Under the pieces are notes generated by a model. The model made no database searches. It was not told where the DNA came from and saw only the letters and a list, made by a program, of their open reading frames with translations. From Phanerochaete sordida (taxonomy: Eukaryota > Basidiomycota > Agaricomycetes > Polyporales > Phanerochaetaceae), in assembly GCA_019973155.2 (NCBI GenBank), contig BPQB01000002.1, positions 1,302,001 through 1,366,000 on the forward strand: DNA of 64,000 nt, in the 5' to 3' direction. The translations under genes and the position numbers were made by a program. Shown in pieces: positions 46,562-57,308 of the stretch. Numbering within the stretch: position 1 is the first letter of the stretch; each line of letters opens with the position of its first letter.

Positions 46562-47180
46562 CGCTGCGGCCAGTGCAGTCGTGCGGTCGGTCGACAGGGC
46601 GCGCGGTGGTAGGAGGAGAGGAAGACCTGGGGACGAGAGAGCGCGATATGGGAGTCGACCGCCAAGCCAGCACGACGGGACACTTGAGAGCGGAGGGTCG
46701 TGCGAAGCGCCTGACGTGTCCGCACGACGACGCTGGCACGTGAGCCGCCCAGGTGCCCAAAGCGACCTCGCAATTCTCCCTGCGATTCGCCGAGGAAGCG
46801 ACACAGGCCATAGCCGGAGACGTGTGCTTGGGTCCTCGACATCACAGCGCCGCGGTCGAAAGCGTAACCCTCGCGGAAGAAAAACAAGATGGCCTCAGAA
46901 CTTGCTGGGCGTCTACGTGCTGGCCTCCGTAGGCCCGAGACGTCGAAGCGAGCGACTTTCGTCCGAAATATTCCTGCACGGCGAAACATACACAGGTGCC
47001 CTCGCGAGGTCCGCCAGCAATGCCGGGTAGCCCTTCCCCCAGCAGTCCCGTCGCGCTGCAGCGAGAGGCAGTCCCGTCACGATGCGTCACGCTGCACGTG
47101 ACCTCGCGGTTCGCGAAATTAGTACGCGCTGCGCGGCTACGCTCCTTTGACCTGCGCCACAAAGGCCTTGGACAGGAACC
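46562..47180. other. divergent promoter region ERV41 / HUS1
   Basis: About 620 nt between divergent genes, with CACGTGA at 46737 and CACGTGAC at 47095-47102, the latter 80 nt before the HUS1 ATG. Open frames here are shadow frames without domains. Confidence 0.5.
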
Positions 47181-48448
47181 ATGCGATTTCGGACGAACGT
47201 CGATAATGTCGCTGGATTTTACAGTATGTGGATATTTTGTTCTCATATCACAGCCCGCTGAGACCTTCTCAGGAATCGTGCAGGCACTCGCCCAGCTGCA
47301 GAAGAAATTCGTCATGAAGTTCACCGAGACGGCCATGTTTATCGTCTGCTCCAGCGACATCAACGAAGGCGGCATGCAGGTCTGGACGTATGTGATTGTC
47401 GATACTTCTCCTGGTTCATCCACTCAACGTATCGCCACGTAGAAATATCAAGGTATCGACTCTCTTCGTGGATTACCGCATACAGTCCAACGCGAACAAC
47501 GAAATCGGCATGACTGTCTCGACGGAAGCCCTTCTAACGACTCTGCGCTCCGCCTGTTCTCCGAATAGCAACAACAACTCCATATTGACCAACACCGAAG
47601 TCATAATGAGGTGTGTCGCCATTGCCCTCCTCTGACTTTGCCCATACTGACAGCCTTCCCCAGGCTAGCGAAGAAGAACGACCGCGCAGTTCTCAGCTTC
47701 GAGATCATAGGCCAGTCGCGAAGCAGCCGTGATATGCGGATAGTGCAGGACGTCCGGATAGAGATGATGAGACAGCAGGAGCTCGACAAATTGAGGGAAC
47801 CTATGTGCCCCGAGCCAGACGTAAGTCACCGCTTTCATGTCTATCTGGACCCAATTTGACTCTCGGCTGCCAGATCCACATCATGCTACCGCCCCTTACA
47901 AAGCTGCGAACGGTCATGGAACGCCTCAGGAGCCAGTCTGATATCATTCGTGTACAGGCAAACAAGGCAGGTCGCCTCGACTTCGCGGTCAGCACCGATA
48001 GTATCGCGATTGAAGTCTGCTGGACAGGCCTCCAGGCCCCGACATTCGGTATAGTCCCCATCTAAGCGGAGCATGAGCATCGTGTTGACCAGTAATTGTA
48101 GGGAAGAGAGCAAGCCAGGCCCAGAACCAGAGTCAAAGCGAGAGCCAAGGCGAGAGTCAGGAAGAGCAGGAGGATGAAGCTTCGCAAAGCGCGGCGAAAG
48201 AGCGGATGTGCGGAGTCCTGGTGAATGTGAAGAGCATCATGAAGTTCCTCCAGAGCCACGTCGTCTGTTCATCGACCATCGCAGGTCAGTCTCGTTTATC
48301 TTCGTCCGTCGACGATACCTGACATCTGCGGCGATCAGGCATCTGCCAGAGACATTGCTTGATCCTCTATGTTTACATTGGGGATGCAGCCGACGCAGGA
48401 GGAATACTCACATTCTACATCCCTGCTATCATGGATGATGACCCGTGA
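47181..48448 (+). CDS. HUS1: HUS1, checkpoint clamp (9-1-1) subunit
   Basis: Exons 47181-47223, 47273-47387, 47443-47610, 47664-47820, 47874-48048, 48102-48284 and 48339-48448 give 316 residues. It starts with the Hus1 signature MRFRT and carries the PCNA-like fold pattern (IVQALAQLQKKFVMKFTET, DFAVSTDSIAIEVCWTG) and the family C terminus (CLILYVYIGDAADAGGILTF, then FYIPA). Hus1 joins Rad9 and Rad1 in the clamp loaded at DNA damage to activate ATR/Mec1 signalling. A Q/S/E-rich insert (NQSQSESQGESQEEQEDE) sits about residues 222-240, before GVLVNVKSIMKFL. Splice frames all agree. Confidence 0.93.
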
Positions 48449-48687
48449 CCTCGGCGCGAGAGGCCCTCCGACGCGGCTATGATACCCCGACCTTGCTAAT
48501 ACCCTTCTGGATTGGTCAAGAGCTGACAAAACGGTGAGAGGTGCGACGAAATGTGGTGGATGCCATAGTCGAGTCCAAGCCGTACCGGATACTACAGGCG
48601 TAGAATACACTCCAGAACAAAGATTCGCTTGTGATGAGAGCCGCGAGTCCAAGTCATGCCAAACCAACTCCCTGCCACCTGCAGCGA

Positions 48688-49326
48688 CTACCGATCGGCA
48701 AAGAGGTCGGGGAGGTCGTTCATGTCTAGTAGGATTGCGCCTGCCTCCTCAAGCTGCACCTCGACCTCCTTCTCGACCTTCGACGCCGGAGTGATGGTGC
48801 CCCCGTTCCATACCTCCAGGCGGTCGTACGTCGCATGCGCCCCGCGTATGATGAGGACCTCGTTCCCCCGTTGTATCGCGGCGTTGCACGTCGCGCGGAT
48901 GCAGAAGTCGCTTTGCGTGCCGACCATGACGATCTCCGCCTCGGGGCAGATGTATGTGCCGAGGCGGGTGTTTGCAAACGCGTTGTTCTTGAGCTTGTCC
49001 ACGACGGGCTCGTGGGGGAGGGGCTCGTGCACGAGTTGCCAGCCGTCGGTGCCGGGCTCGTCTGCCTCGCCGACGTCGCCGCTGTTCCGGACGTGGATGA
49101 TGAGCGGGGGATGGGGTGCGCCGCGGGCGGCCTCGAGGATGCGCTCGATATTGGGGCCGACGGTGGCGGACGCGGGCACGCCGTGCGGCGGCGGAGCGAG
49201 CATGGCGCGCTGTACGGCGACGAGGAGGAGGACGCGGCGGTGCTGCCAGGGCTCGTACTCTGCCCACGGGTCTTCGCCCTGGAGGGCGGGGGGTGGGGGT
49301 GTGCTCGAGTTCGAGTTGTTGGACAT
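48688..49326 (-). CDS. isochorismatase-fold cysteine hydrolase family protein, catalytic Asp replaced
   Basis: A single exon of 212 residues. It has the isochorismatase/nicotinamidase fold markers: RRVLLLVAVQRAML, LIIHVRNSGDVGEADEPGT, DKLKNNAFANTRL, and the nucleophile loop IVMVGTQSDFCIRATC (Cys142). Family members use an Asp-Lys-Cys triad. Here Lys111 and Cys142 are present, but the Asp expected in the LLVxDxQ strand is Ala37 (codon GCC, one base from GAC). So it may be inactive, or may act differently. Substrate unknown. The frame is open further upstream to 49443, but the Met at 49326 is the most natural start. It diverges from the MYND gene. Confidence 0.85.
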   Translation of the reverse strand: MSNNSNSSTPPPPALQGEDPWAEYEPWQHRRVLLLVAVQRAMLAPPPHGVPASATVGPNIERILEAARGAPHPPLIIHVRNSGDVGEADEPGTDGWQLVHEPLPHEPVVDKLKNNAFANTRLGTYICPEAEIVMVGTQSDFCIRATCNAAIQRGNEVLIIRGAHATYDRLEVWNGGTITPASKVEKEVEVQLEEAGAILLDMNDLPDLFADR

Positions 49327-49655
49327 CTCGGTGTTGGAGAAAGATGATGCCCAAAAGGACGGGTGCTTGCTTGAGGACGACGTCGCGAGGGGAGTTGGTG
49401 GGGGAAGACGACCTGGCTGCTGCTGCCGTCGCTCACCAAGCACCCTCTAGAGGATCCCAAGCCTGATAAGCACGTGCACCCTATCGATAGCCTGCCCAGG
49501 CGCCCGCCTCAGGCTCGCGGATCTTTTCCTGCTGGCCTCTTCAACTTTTCATTTTACTCGCTATTTGGTGCGTGTGCCACCTCACACCGCCTCGCCACCC
49601 GCTCAGATGGCCTCTAGGACCCTTGGATTACACTCTCTTGTATTATTGTACCACC
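49327..49655. other. divergent promoter region, isochorismatase-like / MYND gene
   Basis: About 330 nt shared by two divergent genes, with CACGTG at 49471-49476. No coding region. Confidence 0.5.
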
Positions 49656-50475
49656 ATGATCACAAAGGTGCGCTCTGCGGCACCCCCAGCGCCCGCTCGC
49701 CGTGACACCCTCCCAGTGCGCCCACTGCTACACTAGCGAAAAAGAGAAACCCCTCCAGAGCTGTGCCGCCTGCAAGGTACGCAGCGCCACATCTACCCCA
49801 CACGCACCCGTCTCACACGCTGCAGGCCGCCAAGTACTGCTCGAAGGAGTGTCAGCGCACAGACTGGAAAGTACGTCACACGCCGCTGCCAGCTCAGGGT
49901 CCAATTCAAATCCCACGCACCCGCAGAAACACAAGCTCGTCTGCCACAACAACGTCACGCTCGTCAACGCCCTCAAAGAGCACGACAGCTCCCCCGACGC
50001 CCAGGGCGGCCTCTCCCTCTTCGAGCTCGACCAGCGCCTCGAGAAGTGGGTCCGCTTCCACAACGCGACCCTCACCGCCGCGTGCCTCCAGGCCGTGCGC
50101 GCGCCCGCCGACGCCACGAACATCCGCAACAACGTGCTCCACGTCACCGTCGCGCCGCGCGACGACCACGGCGGCGCGCCGGGCAAGTTCTTCCGCGTCG
50201 TCGACGCGCGCCCCGTGCCCGTGCAGGACGGCATGCGCCGGCCCGCGCCGTGGCCCGAGAGCCTGCTCCAGCTGCGCGCGATGCAGGACGACTGCGAGAA
50301 GGCGAAGAAGGCGGGCATGCTCGGCGCGACGCTCGTCGAGTGCCCGCCGCTCCCCGTGCAGACCGTGCCCTTTGGCAGCATCACGAACATCGACCAGCTC
50401 GAGCTCTCGCCCGACTGGAAGGAGGAGCTCGTCCAAAACGTCGAGGATGGCGTGCGCCCCGTTGCCGACGCGTAA
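49656..50475 (+). CDS. small MYND zinc-finger protein
   Basis: Exons 49656-49667, 49717-49776, 49826-49870 and 49927-50475 give 221 residues. A MYND finger occupies about residues 5-45 (CAHCYTSEKEKPLQSCAACK, AAKYCSKECQRTDWKKHKLV plus Cys) and is assembled from four exons; the first codes only MITK. The remaining ~175 residues form one hydrophilic globular-looking domain (LFELDQRLEKWVRFHNATLT, then RNNVLHVTVAPRDD) seen in many basidiomycete MYND proteins of unknown role. MYND fingers bind short proline-rich peptides, so a protein-interaction role is likely. No SET domain is present. Confidence 0.85.
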
Positions 50476-50934
50476 CCGCCGCCCCGCTCGACCGTGTCCC
50501 CTACCGTCCTCGCTGCGAGGATCGCCGGCGAAACCCTGCTTCATCTACATCACATTCAGTCCCTACGCTGCTTCCCGCTGTTTAATAGGTTAATTTCGCG
50601 TAATGCAATTGGCGGAACCCCAAGGAAGTGCACGCAATTGGAGTGACTCCCCGGTAACCCCGAGTATGGGTCATGCGCAAAGAGCCGATTACAGCTTCCG
50701 CCATGCTGCAAAGGAAGATCCTTCCAGTTCGACGCTTTGCAATGTAATGCGTGTGGTAAAGGCTTCGTTTGGTAACTGAAGAATACAGTGGGTAGCCGAT
50801 TAACGATGGGTGAAGTTACAAACACGGTATGCTACAACCGACAGAGGTGTTACAATTACAATTACTTTAGCTTCAAGAAGACAGCAAGCTCATCAGCGCA
50901 CTACGCTCGTAAAGACCTGAACAAGGATCGGGGA
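50476..50934. other. convergent gap, MYND gene / opsin-like gene
   Basis: About 460 nt of AT-richer 3' sequence between converging genes, with nothing recognisable. Confidence 0.5.
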
Positions 50935-52116
50935 TTAAACTGCGTTAGCAGCGTTGGGACCTCCAACCGTGCCAGTGGTAGGTTCGGCGGTAGCGGGAGC
51001 AGTGGTTGCAGCCGGTGCTCCCACGGCGGGCGAGGTAGTCGCGGCAGTAGGAACAGCCTCGTTCGCGGGGATACCCGCCTCAGCGGCCTTCGCGCGGTGC
51101 GTGGCAGAAGTCGCGCCGAGGCCCGCGCCTGTCGCGGCAGCAGTGGCGGGGGCGGCTCCGACGCCGTGGCCTACGCCGTACCCGCCGCCGTTGTACGTGT
51201 CGGAGTACTTCCAGGACTGGAGGCCGAACGCGGCGTAGTCGACGTTGCGGAGGCTGAAGATGAAGTAGAGGAGGTAGAACGGGCCGAGGAGCAGGTCGAG
51301 CACGCCGTACCACACCGCCTCGGACGTCGGCGAGATGACGTTGCCGCCCTCGGAGCACGCCCAGCAGATCGGGTAGAGCAGCAGCAGCAGCGTGATCACG
51401 CCGGAGCCGCGGATGTAGCCCGTGCGCATGCCCGGGCCCGCGTTGAACGTCGTGCGCGGGCCATGCCCGAGGAGCACCGTCCTGATGGAAGCGGTCAGCG
51501 GGCAACGCGGCGCAGGGGCTGTGTGGCTCACCAGATGTAGAACATGGCGACGAGGCCGAAGGTGAAGAAGCCCCACTTGTACGACGACTGGATCAAAGCT
51601 CCGACCAGCCCGCAGACGACGACGATCCACGCGAAGAAGGCCGTGGTCAAGATCTCGGTCATGGCAAGGCCGGTCGCGAAGAGCATGAGGATCAGGAGAA
51701 GGGGGAAGTTGATGAACCACTGGATGTACCGGACGTACTGGAAAAAGACATCGGTACTCAAAATAACTCAGGTTATTTGGGCATGAACTTACGAAGATCT
51801 GACGGGTACCCTGGGCGCGGAACTCAGTCTGAATGGGGGTCGCGCCGAGATCCGATGCCAAGGCGAGGTAGGTAAGGGTGGAAACGAAGAGAATTATAAG
51901 GGCGACATTGTGGAAGAATCGGGTGCCCCTAGGCCGCTGAAAAGGTGTGTTAGAATGCTGTAGACACTATGAACGTTGCATACGCACCATGTGTGACCAC
52001 ACAAGCATACCGACCATCGATACGGTCATGACCGAAAATACGGACCACAGCCAGTCGGAGGCATGGTTAGTGATGTGGATCTGAGCGTTAGGCGGGTTGA
52101 CGTCGACGGCGCCCAT
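50935..52116 (-). CDS. Hsp30/Yro2-type opsin-related membrane protein without retinal lysine
   Basis: Exons, in transcript order: 52116-51988, 51936-51793, 51737-51532 and 51481-50935, giving 341 residues. Seven hydrophobic segments follow the fungal opsin order: WLWSVFSVMTVSMVGMLVW, VALIILFVSTLTYLAL, FPLLLILMLFATGLAM, FFAWIVVVCGLVGALI, WGFFTFGLVAMFYIW, GVITLLLLLYPICWACSEGG and WYGVLDLLLGPFYLLYFIF. In true microbial rhodopsins the last helix carries a retinal-binding Lys; here the matching LDLLLGPFY has none, and the pump Asp in helix C is also missing (WFINFPLLL). That places it with the Hsp30/Mrh1/Yro2 stress-linked plasma-membrane proteins rather than light-driven pumps. An A/T/P-rich tail of about 90 residues follows. 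Confidence 0.88.
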
Positions 52117-52820
52117 GGTCTAGAATGGTATAGGAGGAGAAGCGGGGAGGTGTTCGTGTATGTGTGGGGGTCGTAGAGAGTCGTGTATCGCAGTCGTGAG
52201 AGGCAACGTGGGGTTGCCGAGCAGACGTTCGTAAGCTCTAGGGGACCGGCGGGACGACGCTTCCAGTTCTTATAGCACAGAGAGCAGCCGACTGTGTCAT
52301 GCTTCGGGCGGGGCCAGGCGAGCCTGAGGGCCCTTGGTCAGCGCGCACTAGGCGAAACGCGGCACGGCTGCAAGCATCAGGTGTCCCGCATGAGCCGGGC
52401 ATGACGCGTCTGACGTGCAGATCGGTGTGCATCGCGCGAGGCCGGCGGACGCAGATGTGGCGCCAGTGGGACAGTGTGACGAAGACGGGTGGGCCGAGCA
52501 GGCCTGCTGAAACGCCGCCGAGGCTGCACGAAAGGCCGGGCGGGAGGGCCATGGCGGCGACTCCTGACGAAACAAGTGCGACCGCCCACGCATGGAGCGG
52601 CGCGCCTCGCCTGCTTCGAGCCTGCGACGGGTGGCGCAGCCGTGGTTCGCGCTGGCGCGCGGAAGGTCGGCGGGCAGGTCCCAGCCTAGAGGAAGCGTCC
52701 CGGAGGGGGTGCCGCCGGCGAAACGCATGAGCGGGCGGCGAGCCAAAGAAAGCAACACCCACTTTGGACGGCAGTCTTAAGGTGCCTGTGGGGCCAGACG
52801 CGACCTAGCTGAGTTTGAAA

Positions 52821-52841
52821 ACCTAACCATATATGGTAGGT
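52821..52841. repeat. imperfect palindrome around CCATATATGG
   Basis: ACCTAACCATATATGGTAGGT reads nearly the same on both strands apart from one base. A related ACCTGACCTTATATGG follows at 52845-52860. CCATATATGG also fits a CArG/SRF-MADS box pattern. Confidence 0.45.
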
Positions 52842-53238
52842 CAAGACCTGACCTTATATGGACAAGGCCCTGGAACAGAGGTTTCTGGCGCATTTTGCGC
52901 AACGTACAGGGCTCATTTGAGATAGCTCTAGCCTTAGATATAACTCTAGTAGTGTGCACCAATATTGGAGATAGATTTACAGTGGTGTTGCGGGATGCTA
53001 ACTGTTCCTGAATCACTCTGCGAGTCTGCATGAATATAATTACTCTAGGTGCTATGGTTGAAGTGGCTTCGTGCATGGGCCTCAGTAAAGACTCTATGGC
53101 ATTTGACATGTTGCCTGTTTGGCTATTATTTCGTTGAACTCTGCTCAACACGTGCTGTGTCTCATTTACAGCCACAGGAAGCTCTAACACACTGTCACCC
53201 GCTGCTACTGCGCTGCGCTCTGTGAAGCCACCCCTTGC

Positions 53239-53255
53239 GCGAGCGAAGCGAGCGA
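53239..53255. repeat. direct repeat core, copy 1
   Basis: GCGAGCGAAGCGAGCGA, inside a ~45-nt block (53217-53263) that is similar to 53555-53600. Both blocks carry CACCCCTT just before the core. Confidence 0.6.
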
Positions 53256-53573
53256 GGAGCTCTGACATGGCTGCAGCCAACGCGCACATTCGTTTAGCTC
53301 CTGGGTACAGCTGCTTTGCAGGCTTGCCCTCACAAATTGACGCAAATTGACGCGCTGAATTTAATTCATACGGACATAAAACGGTGTAAGGGCTTGTATG
53401 GATGCCTCAGCAGGCAATCTACTATGTATACTGCGCTAGTGGGATAACTGCTATGTTGTATGATCTGTGCTGAGACGCGAGTCGACACATTACAATGGTT
53501 GGTCGCGCTTGGGCGCTTAAGCGCCCGCAGCGATTGTGCATGGCATTGTGAACTCTTTGTGAACCACCCCTTC

Positions 53574-53590
53574 GCGAGCGAAGCGAGCGA
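53574..53590. repeat. direct repeat core, copy 2
   Basis: Same 17-nt core as at 53239, in the same orientation, 335 nt downstream. The flanks CACCCCTTC and GAAGCT resemble those of copy 1. Confidence 0.6.
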
Positions 53591-54361
53591 GAAGCTTTGA
53601 AGCATTTGCATTCAATGGAGTAGGAACTTTAAGGTTTTATAGGCCTAGCTTCACTGCATATTCGCCCTCCCAAGTCGACTGAGTGAATTAAATTCAACCT
53701 GGTGCAATGGACTGCCTGGGTGCTTCCCGGGGTCTCTCCCGAGATTCCTGGGACCCTGGAAAGCTTTGCTGATGGACATCGTACCTTTGACCGAGAAAAC
53801 GTCGTCAATTAAAAGCTATGGCGGGCGGGGCTGCTTCGCGCCCGAATTAAACTATTTTAATTATTTTAATTCAGCGGGACCCCCACAGGTATGTTAAGTC
53901 TGCCCTTTGGACTGCTGCGACAGCCAGGAAATGCATCCGCTCGCTGGCGTAGGTGGCGGTCTGGCGGAGAGTAGCGTCCAGTCCCGCACCGAGGCCGGTC
54001 GTCGCGGAGTCCTGTTTGGAAGACCCCGCCCGGCGTCCGCCGCCGGCAGTTTCATCGTCTTCAAACTTGCCCACACACGGCAGCCCGAGTCCCGTCTCCG
54101 CTCGACTGCACATGTCGAACAAATGCCCTACGGATATGTGCAGCTTCGGCACCATTCTTATGCATTTCCTGGGCTACCTTCTCTGCAAAACACCGCCTTC
54201 GACATCAATATTGCCCACCAGGCGGCCTGAGCGACTCGGACGGAGCCGCATGACGGCGCATTCTAGGTGATGTTGGCGCAGCTAATTACCATCGAAATGT
54301 CATAACTCTACCAGGCTATCAATGCGGGCAGTAGCCTACGACATAATGTGCTTACATCGAC

Positions 54362-57308
54362 CTACAAACCATAGTGGCCCTCTACCTGTGCATCCCGAAT
54401 CGACCTGATAATTGTATTGCTGTAATACGTTCGAAACGATCGGTGCCACCAGCTCTTCTCTTCAGGGTCCCAGCGAATGATGTCTGCTTTGAAAGCCTGT
54501 AACGCTGCTCTATATCCTTCTATATCGAATGGCTCGCGACTGTTCCACGAGTCAATCAAGTCTAAGATCGCAACTGCCCAGTCTTCTAGGCCAATTGGGT
54601 TTTCCTGAAATTTCGCGTAACGCGACAAGGTTTGACGGATATCTTCTGCACTGAATACGGGAGCTCTTGCCATGTTCACTAGTCGAGGGTTTTCCAAATA
54701 GTCTTGGCACAGAGAGCAGTATGTGCAGAATTTAAGGTATTCGCTTGGAATGGATGCCCAGGGTATCAACGGTACTCCAGTGCCACTGTTCAGACTCTCG
54801 TATCTTGAGCCCGAATAATTGTTCTAAAGCACCAGCCTATTAGTAATGGCATCAGGGAACTTTGGTAATGATTATTACTATACCTGCATGCGTAAACACA
54901 GGTCTCGAAGGTCTGCATAGGATAGTTCTTCGAGCAGCGGACCTGGTCCGTCTTCGGATGAATGTGAAACATCCCTGTCCATCCTTAATATGACGAGCAT
55001 TCGAGAACCGCGAACCAGCGCCGTCAAATCCGCCTGCAGCTCTGGAGTCCATGTAGCGCCTTGCATGTGTTCGGACAGGTGATTGCAAAGTGTGAATACC
55101 CCGTTCCGTGGAATATCAAAGGTGTGATAGAGATGAAGCATATTCTCGGGTGTCCATAGCGTGATAAATGCAGATATCATGCCTGCGTGACCTTCGCCCT
55201 CGATGATTTGATATAGTGGGTTGGTGCAGCGCGCGGGGTTGAGCAAGAACTCGCCGAACGATGCGTGCAGAGGATCTACACGGGTTTTGAAGGTCACTAC
55301 GGCACGCAGACGTGACACCATGTTGATAATAGTCTCCTCCGAGAGATCGTCAGCCGGTGATGTAATAGACCCTGATAGTCTGCGTTGAATGACGGTTGTT
55401 CGGCATAGACTGCTCCCGATGACGGCACTTGCCAGAAGTGAGATGTCGGGCTTCAACAGCAGCAGGTACAGGAATGCTAGAAGATGGGCGTGGATATGAG
55501 GCGACTTGCGCATCTGCTCTGGGGGAAACGCCGATTCCAGGATCTGGAGGTACAAGGCATCCACCGCCGATAGGCCGTCTCCCTTCCGTGACAGCGCCAG
55601 CCGGAAGCCTTCCTCGGGATAGTCGCAATACGTCTCCAGGAACCTGACGAGTGTTTGCGCGTAGACGAACAACCCATTGGCCCGCGAGACAAGCTTGCTG
55701 AGCTGGGCCGGGTGTTTTCGCACGAAGGTAGCGTATGAGCGTATTTTCGGCACCGTGGCCCGCAGGTAGAGCTCGACGTCGCCGTACGACTCGACCGGTT
55801 CGCCCAGGTCCTCATGGTAGGCGACTCCAGAGGCCTCGCCCGATGCGAACGCATGCATGATGCGCGGCTCCGGCCGCGCGGCCGCGAAGACGTACAGCCA
55901 GGGCAGCCTGCGGACCAGCGCGAACAGGCGGGCGAGCGCCTCGCAGACGAGATCCTGCTCTGCGCATTCGTCCAGTCCATCGATGACGATGGCTACGCGG
56001 GCGTTCCGACCCATGGACGCCGGCAGCGCTGCAGGGAGGGCGGCGAGGAGGCTGTCGAAGGCGTACCCCACCTGCTGCCTACCGCCCAGCAGTACGTACT
56101 GCTTCGCGGCGCGGGCGATGTAAGTGCAAAGTGCAGGGTGACAGGACGCGAGCTGGCGTGCGATGGTGGGGGCAAGCAGCAAGGCTGAGGCCTTGTCTCC
56201 GCCGCCGCGGACGAAGAAGAAGGATGCACCGAGGTACACGGGATCTGAAAACGCAAATTCCTTGTCGAAGATATATCTGCAGAAGCGGTGAGCGACGGCG
56301 GACTTCCCCATTCCCGCTCCGGCGGTCAACAGACAGAACCGTTTCGGGTCGTACTCGGGAAAGCGCCCCTTCAGCCACGAACGGAGCTTCTTGACCAGCT
56401 CCTTGCGAGTCCCGTCGACGAAGCCGCTCTTGAGATAGTCTACAGCGCGATATCCAGCATCGGCCCACGCTAGCTGGGTGATGATTCTCTGTTCATCTGC
56501 AGGGTGTTTAGTACAGCTTGCAACAGCACATGTTGCCGGAAGAAGCTACCTGAGTCCTTCTGGAGACGCTGAATGCCTTGTATGCCTCGGTCAATTGCGC
56601 GATGGCCATCGAGCTAGTCAGCGATTGTGGCGATCAGTGGGCGTACTGAACGGCTAGAGAGAATCCTATACCTGAAACGCATCTATGGCAGTCGCTAGCC
56701 TTCTCTGCATGTCCTTGAGAGTCTTGTCGTTTCGCGACCCATGCACCACGCCTTTCAGAAAACCAGAAACGCCGCCCTTGCTCTCTAAAGTGTCTGCGAG
56801 CTTTTGGAGCTCGTCGAATGTCCTGGTTGCCATGAGCGCCTTCCTACGAATGCAGTATAGATGCTCGCTCGCACCGGACTAAATTCTGGATCGCGCGAAT
56901 GAATTCTGGAGAATGAGCGACATCTTCCATCGCTCTCCTCCCATCGTCTACATTAATATTGCCAGCGTCAGCGCGTTGAATTTCAGAGTGCCTCGCCTTT
57001 GCCGCAGTCGCTCCGAGAGTCGAGCTCAGGAGCCGCACTGTGTCCAGGAACGCTTCACGCTGCTCCTCGTTCGCACGAGCGACCTGACGGCGAGTAGAGT
57101 ACGTGACAATTAGTACCAGGATCCTCATAGAAGACAAATCACCCACCTTGACTTTCTTGACAACGGCGGACAATGCCTTGGGGATGAGCTCAAGGCCGGG
57201 AACTGGGCTGAGGCCAAGCCCGGCCTCGAGCGCATCGAGCACAGGGCCCGCGACATCCAAGGCAGTGTCCATGGCGCGCCTCCCGTTCCTGCGGGGCTCA
57301 GGCAACAT
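54362..57308 (-). CDS. NACHT/STAND NTPase, NLR-like protein (copy B)
   Basis: Exons, in transcript order: 57308-57147, 57083-56875, 56822-56672, 56613-56550, 56496-54884 and 54796-54362, giving 877 residues (898 if the in-frame intron 57084-57146 is kept). The architecture is that of copy A: helical N terminus (DALEAGLGLSPVPGLELIPK), Walker A (TAGAGMGKSAVA), Walker B (VAIVIDGLDEC), FAAARPEP, helical region, and a C-terminal tail without repeats. The NTPase is nearly identical in places to copy A, while the region after about residue 560 and the tail differ clearly. All intron positions match. The last intron is 87 nt here and 53 nt in A, and its acceptor is the least certain. A start seven codons upstream (57326) is possible. 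Both copies look intact. Confidence 0.84.

Larger units (their letters stand above)
52117..54361. other. 2.2 kb gap with AT-rich part and short repeats
   Basis: The left part (52140-52780) is GC-rich and includes the opsin-like promoter; from 52800 to 54360 it is AT-richer. Several short repeats lie here: a near-palindrome at 52821-52841 with a related copy at 52845-52860, and paired 17-nt cores at 53239 and 53574 within ~45-nt similar blocks. This could be a decayed mobile element beside STAND copy B, but no element gene or terminal repeat is identifiable. Confidence 0.4.

Noticed and set aside
48726..49460. Alternative minus frame over the isochorismatase-like gene
   Set aside because: A shadow frame of S/R/P-rich residues; the frame ending at 48688 carries the conserved enzyme motifs.
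52117..54361. Intact transposable element beside STAND copy B
   Set aside because: No transposase, reverse transcriptase or paired terminal repeats could be seen; only short repeats, reported as such.
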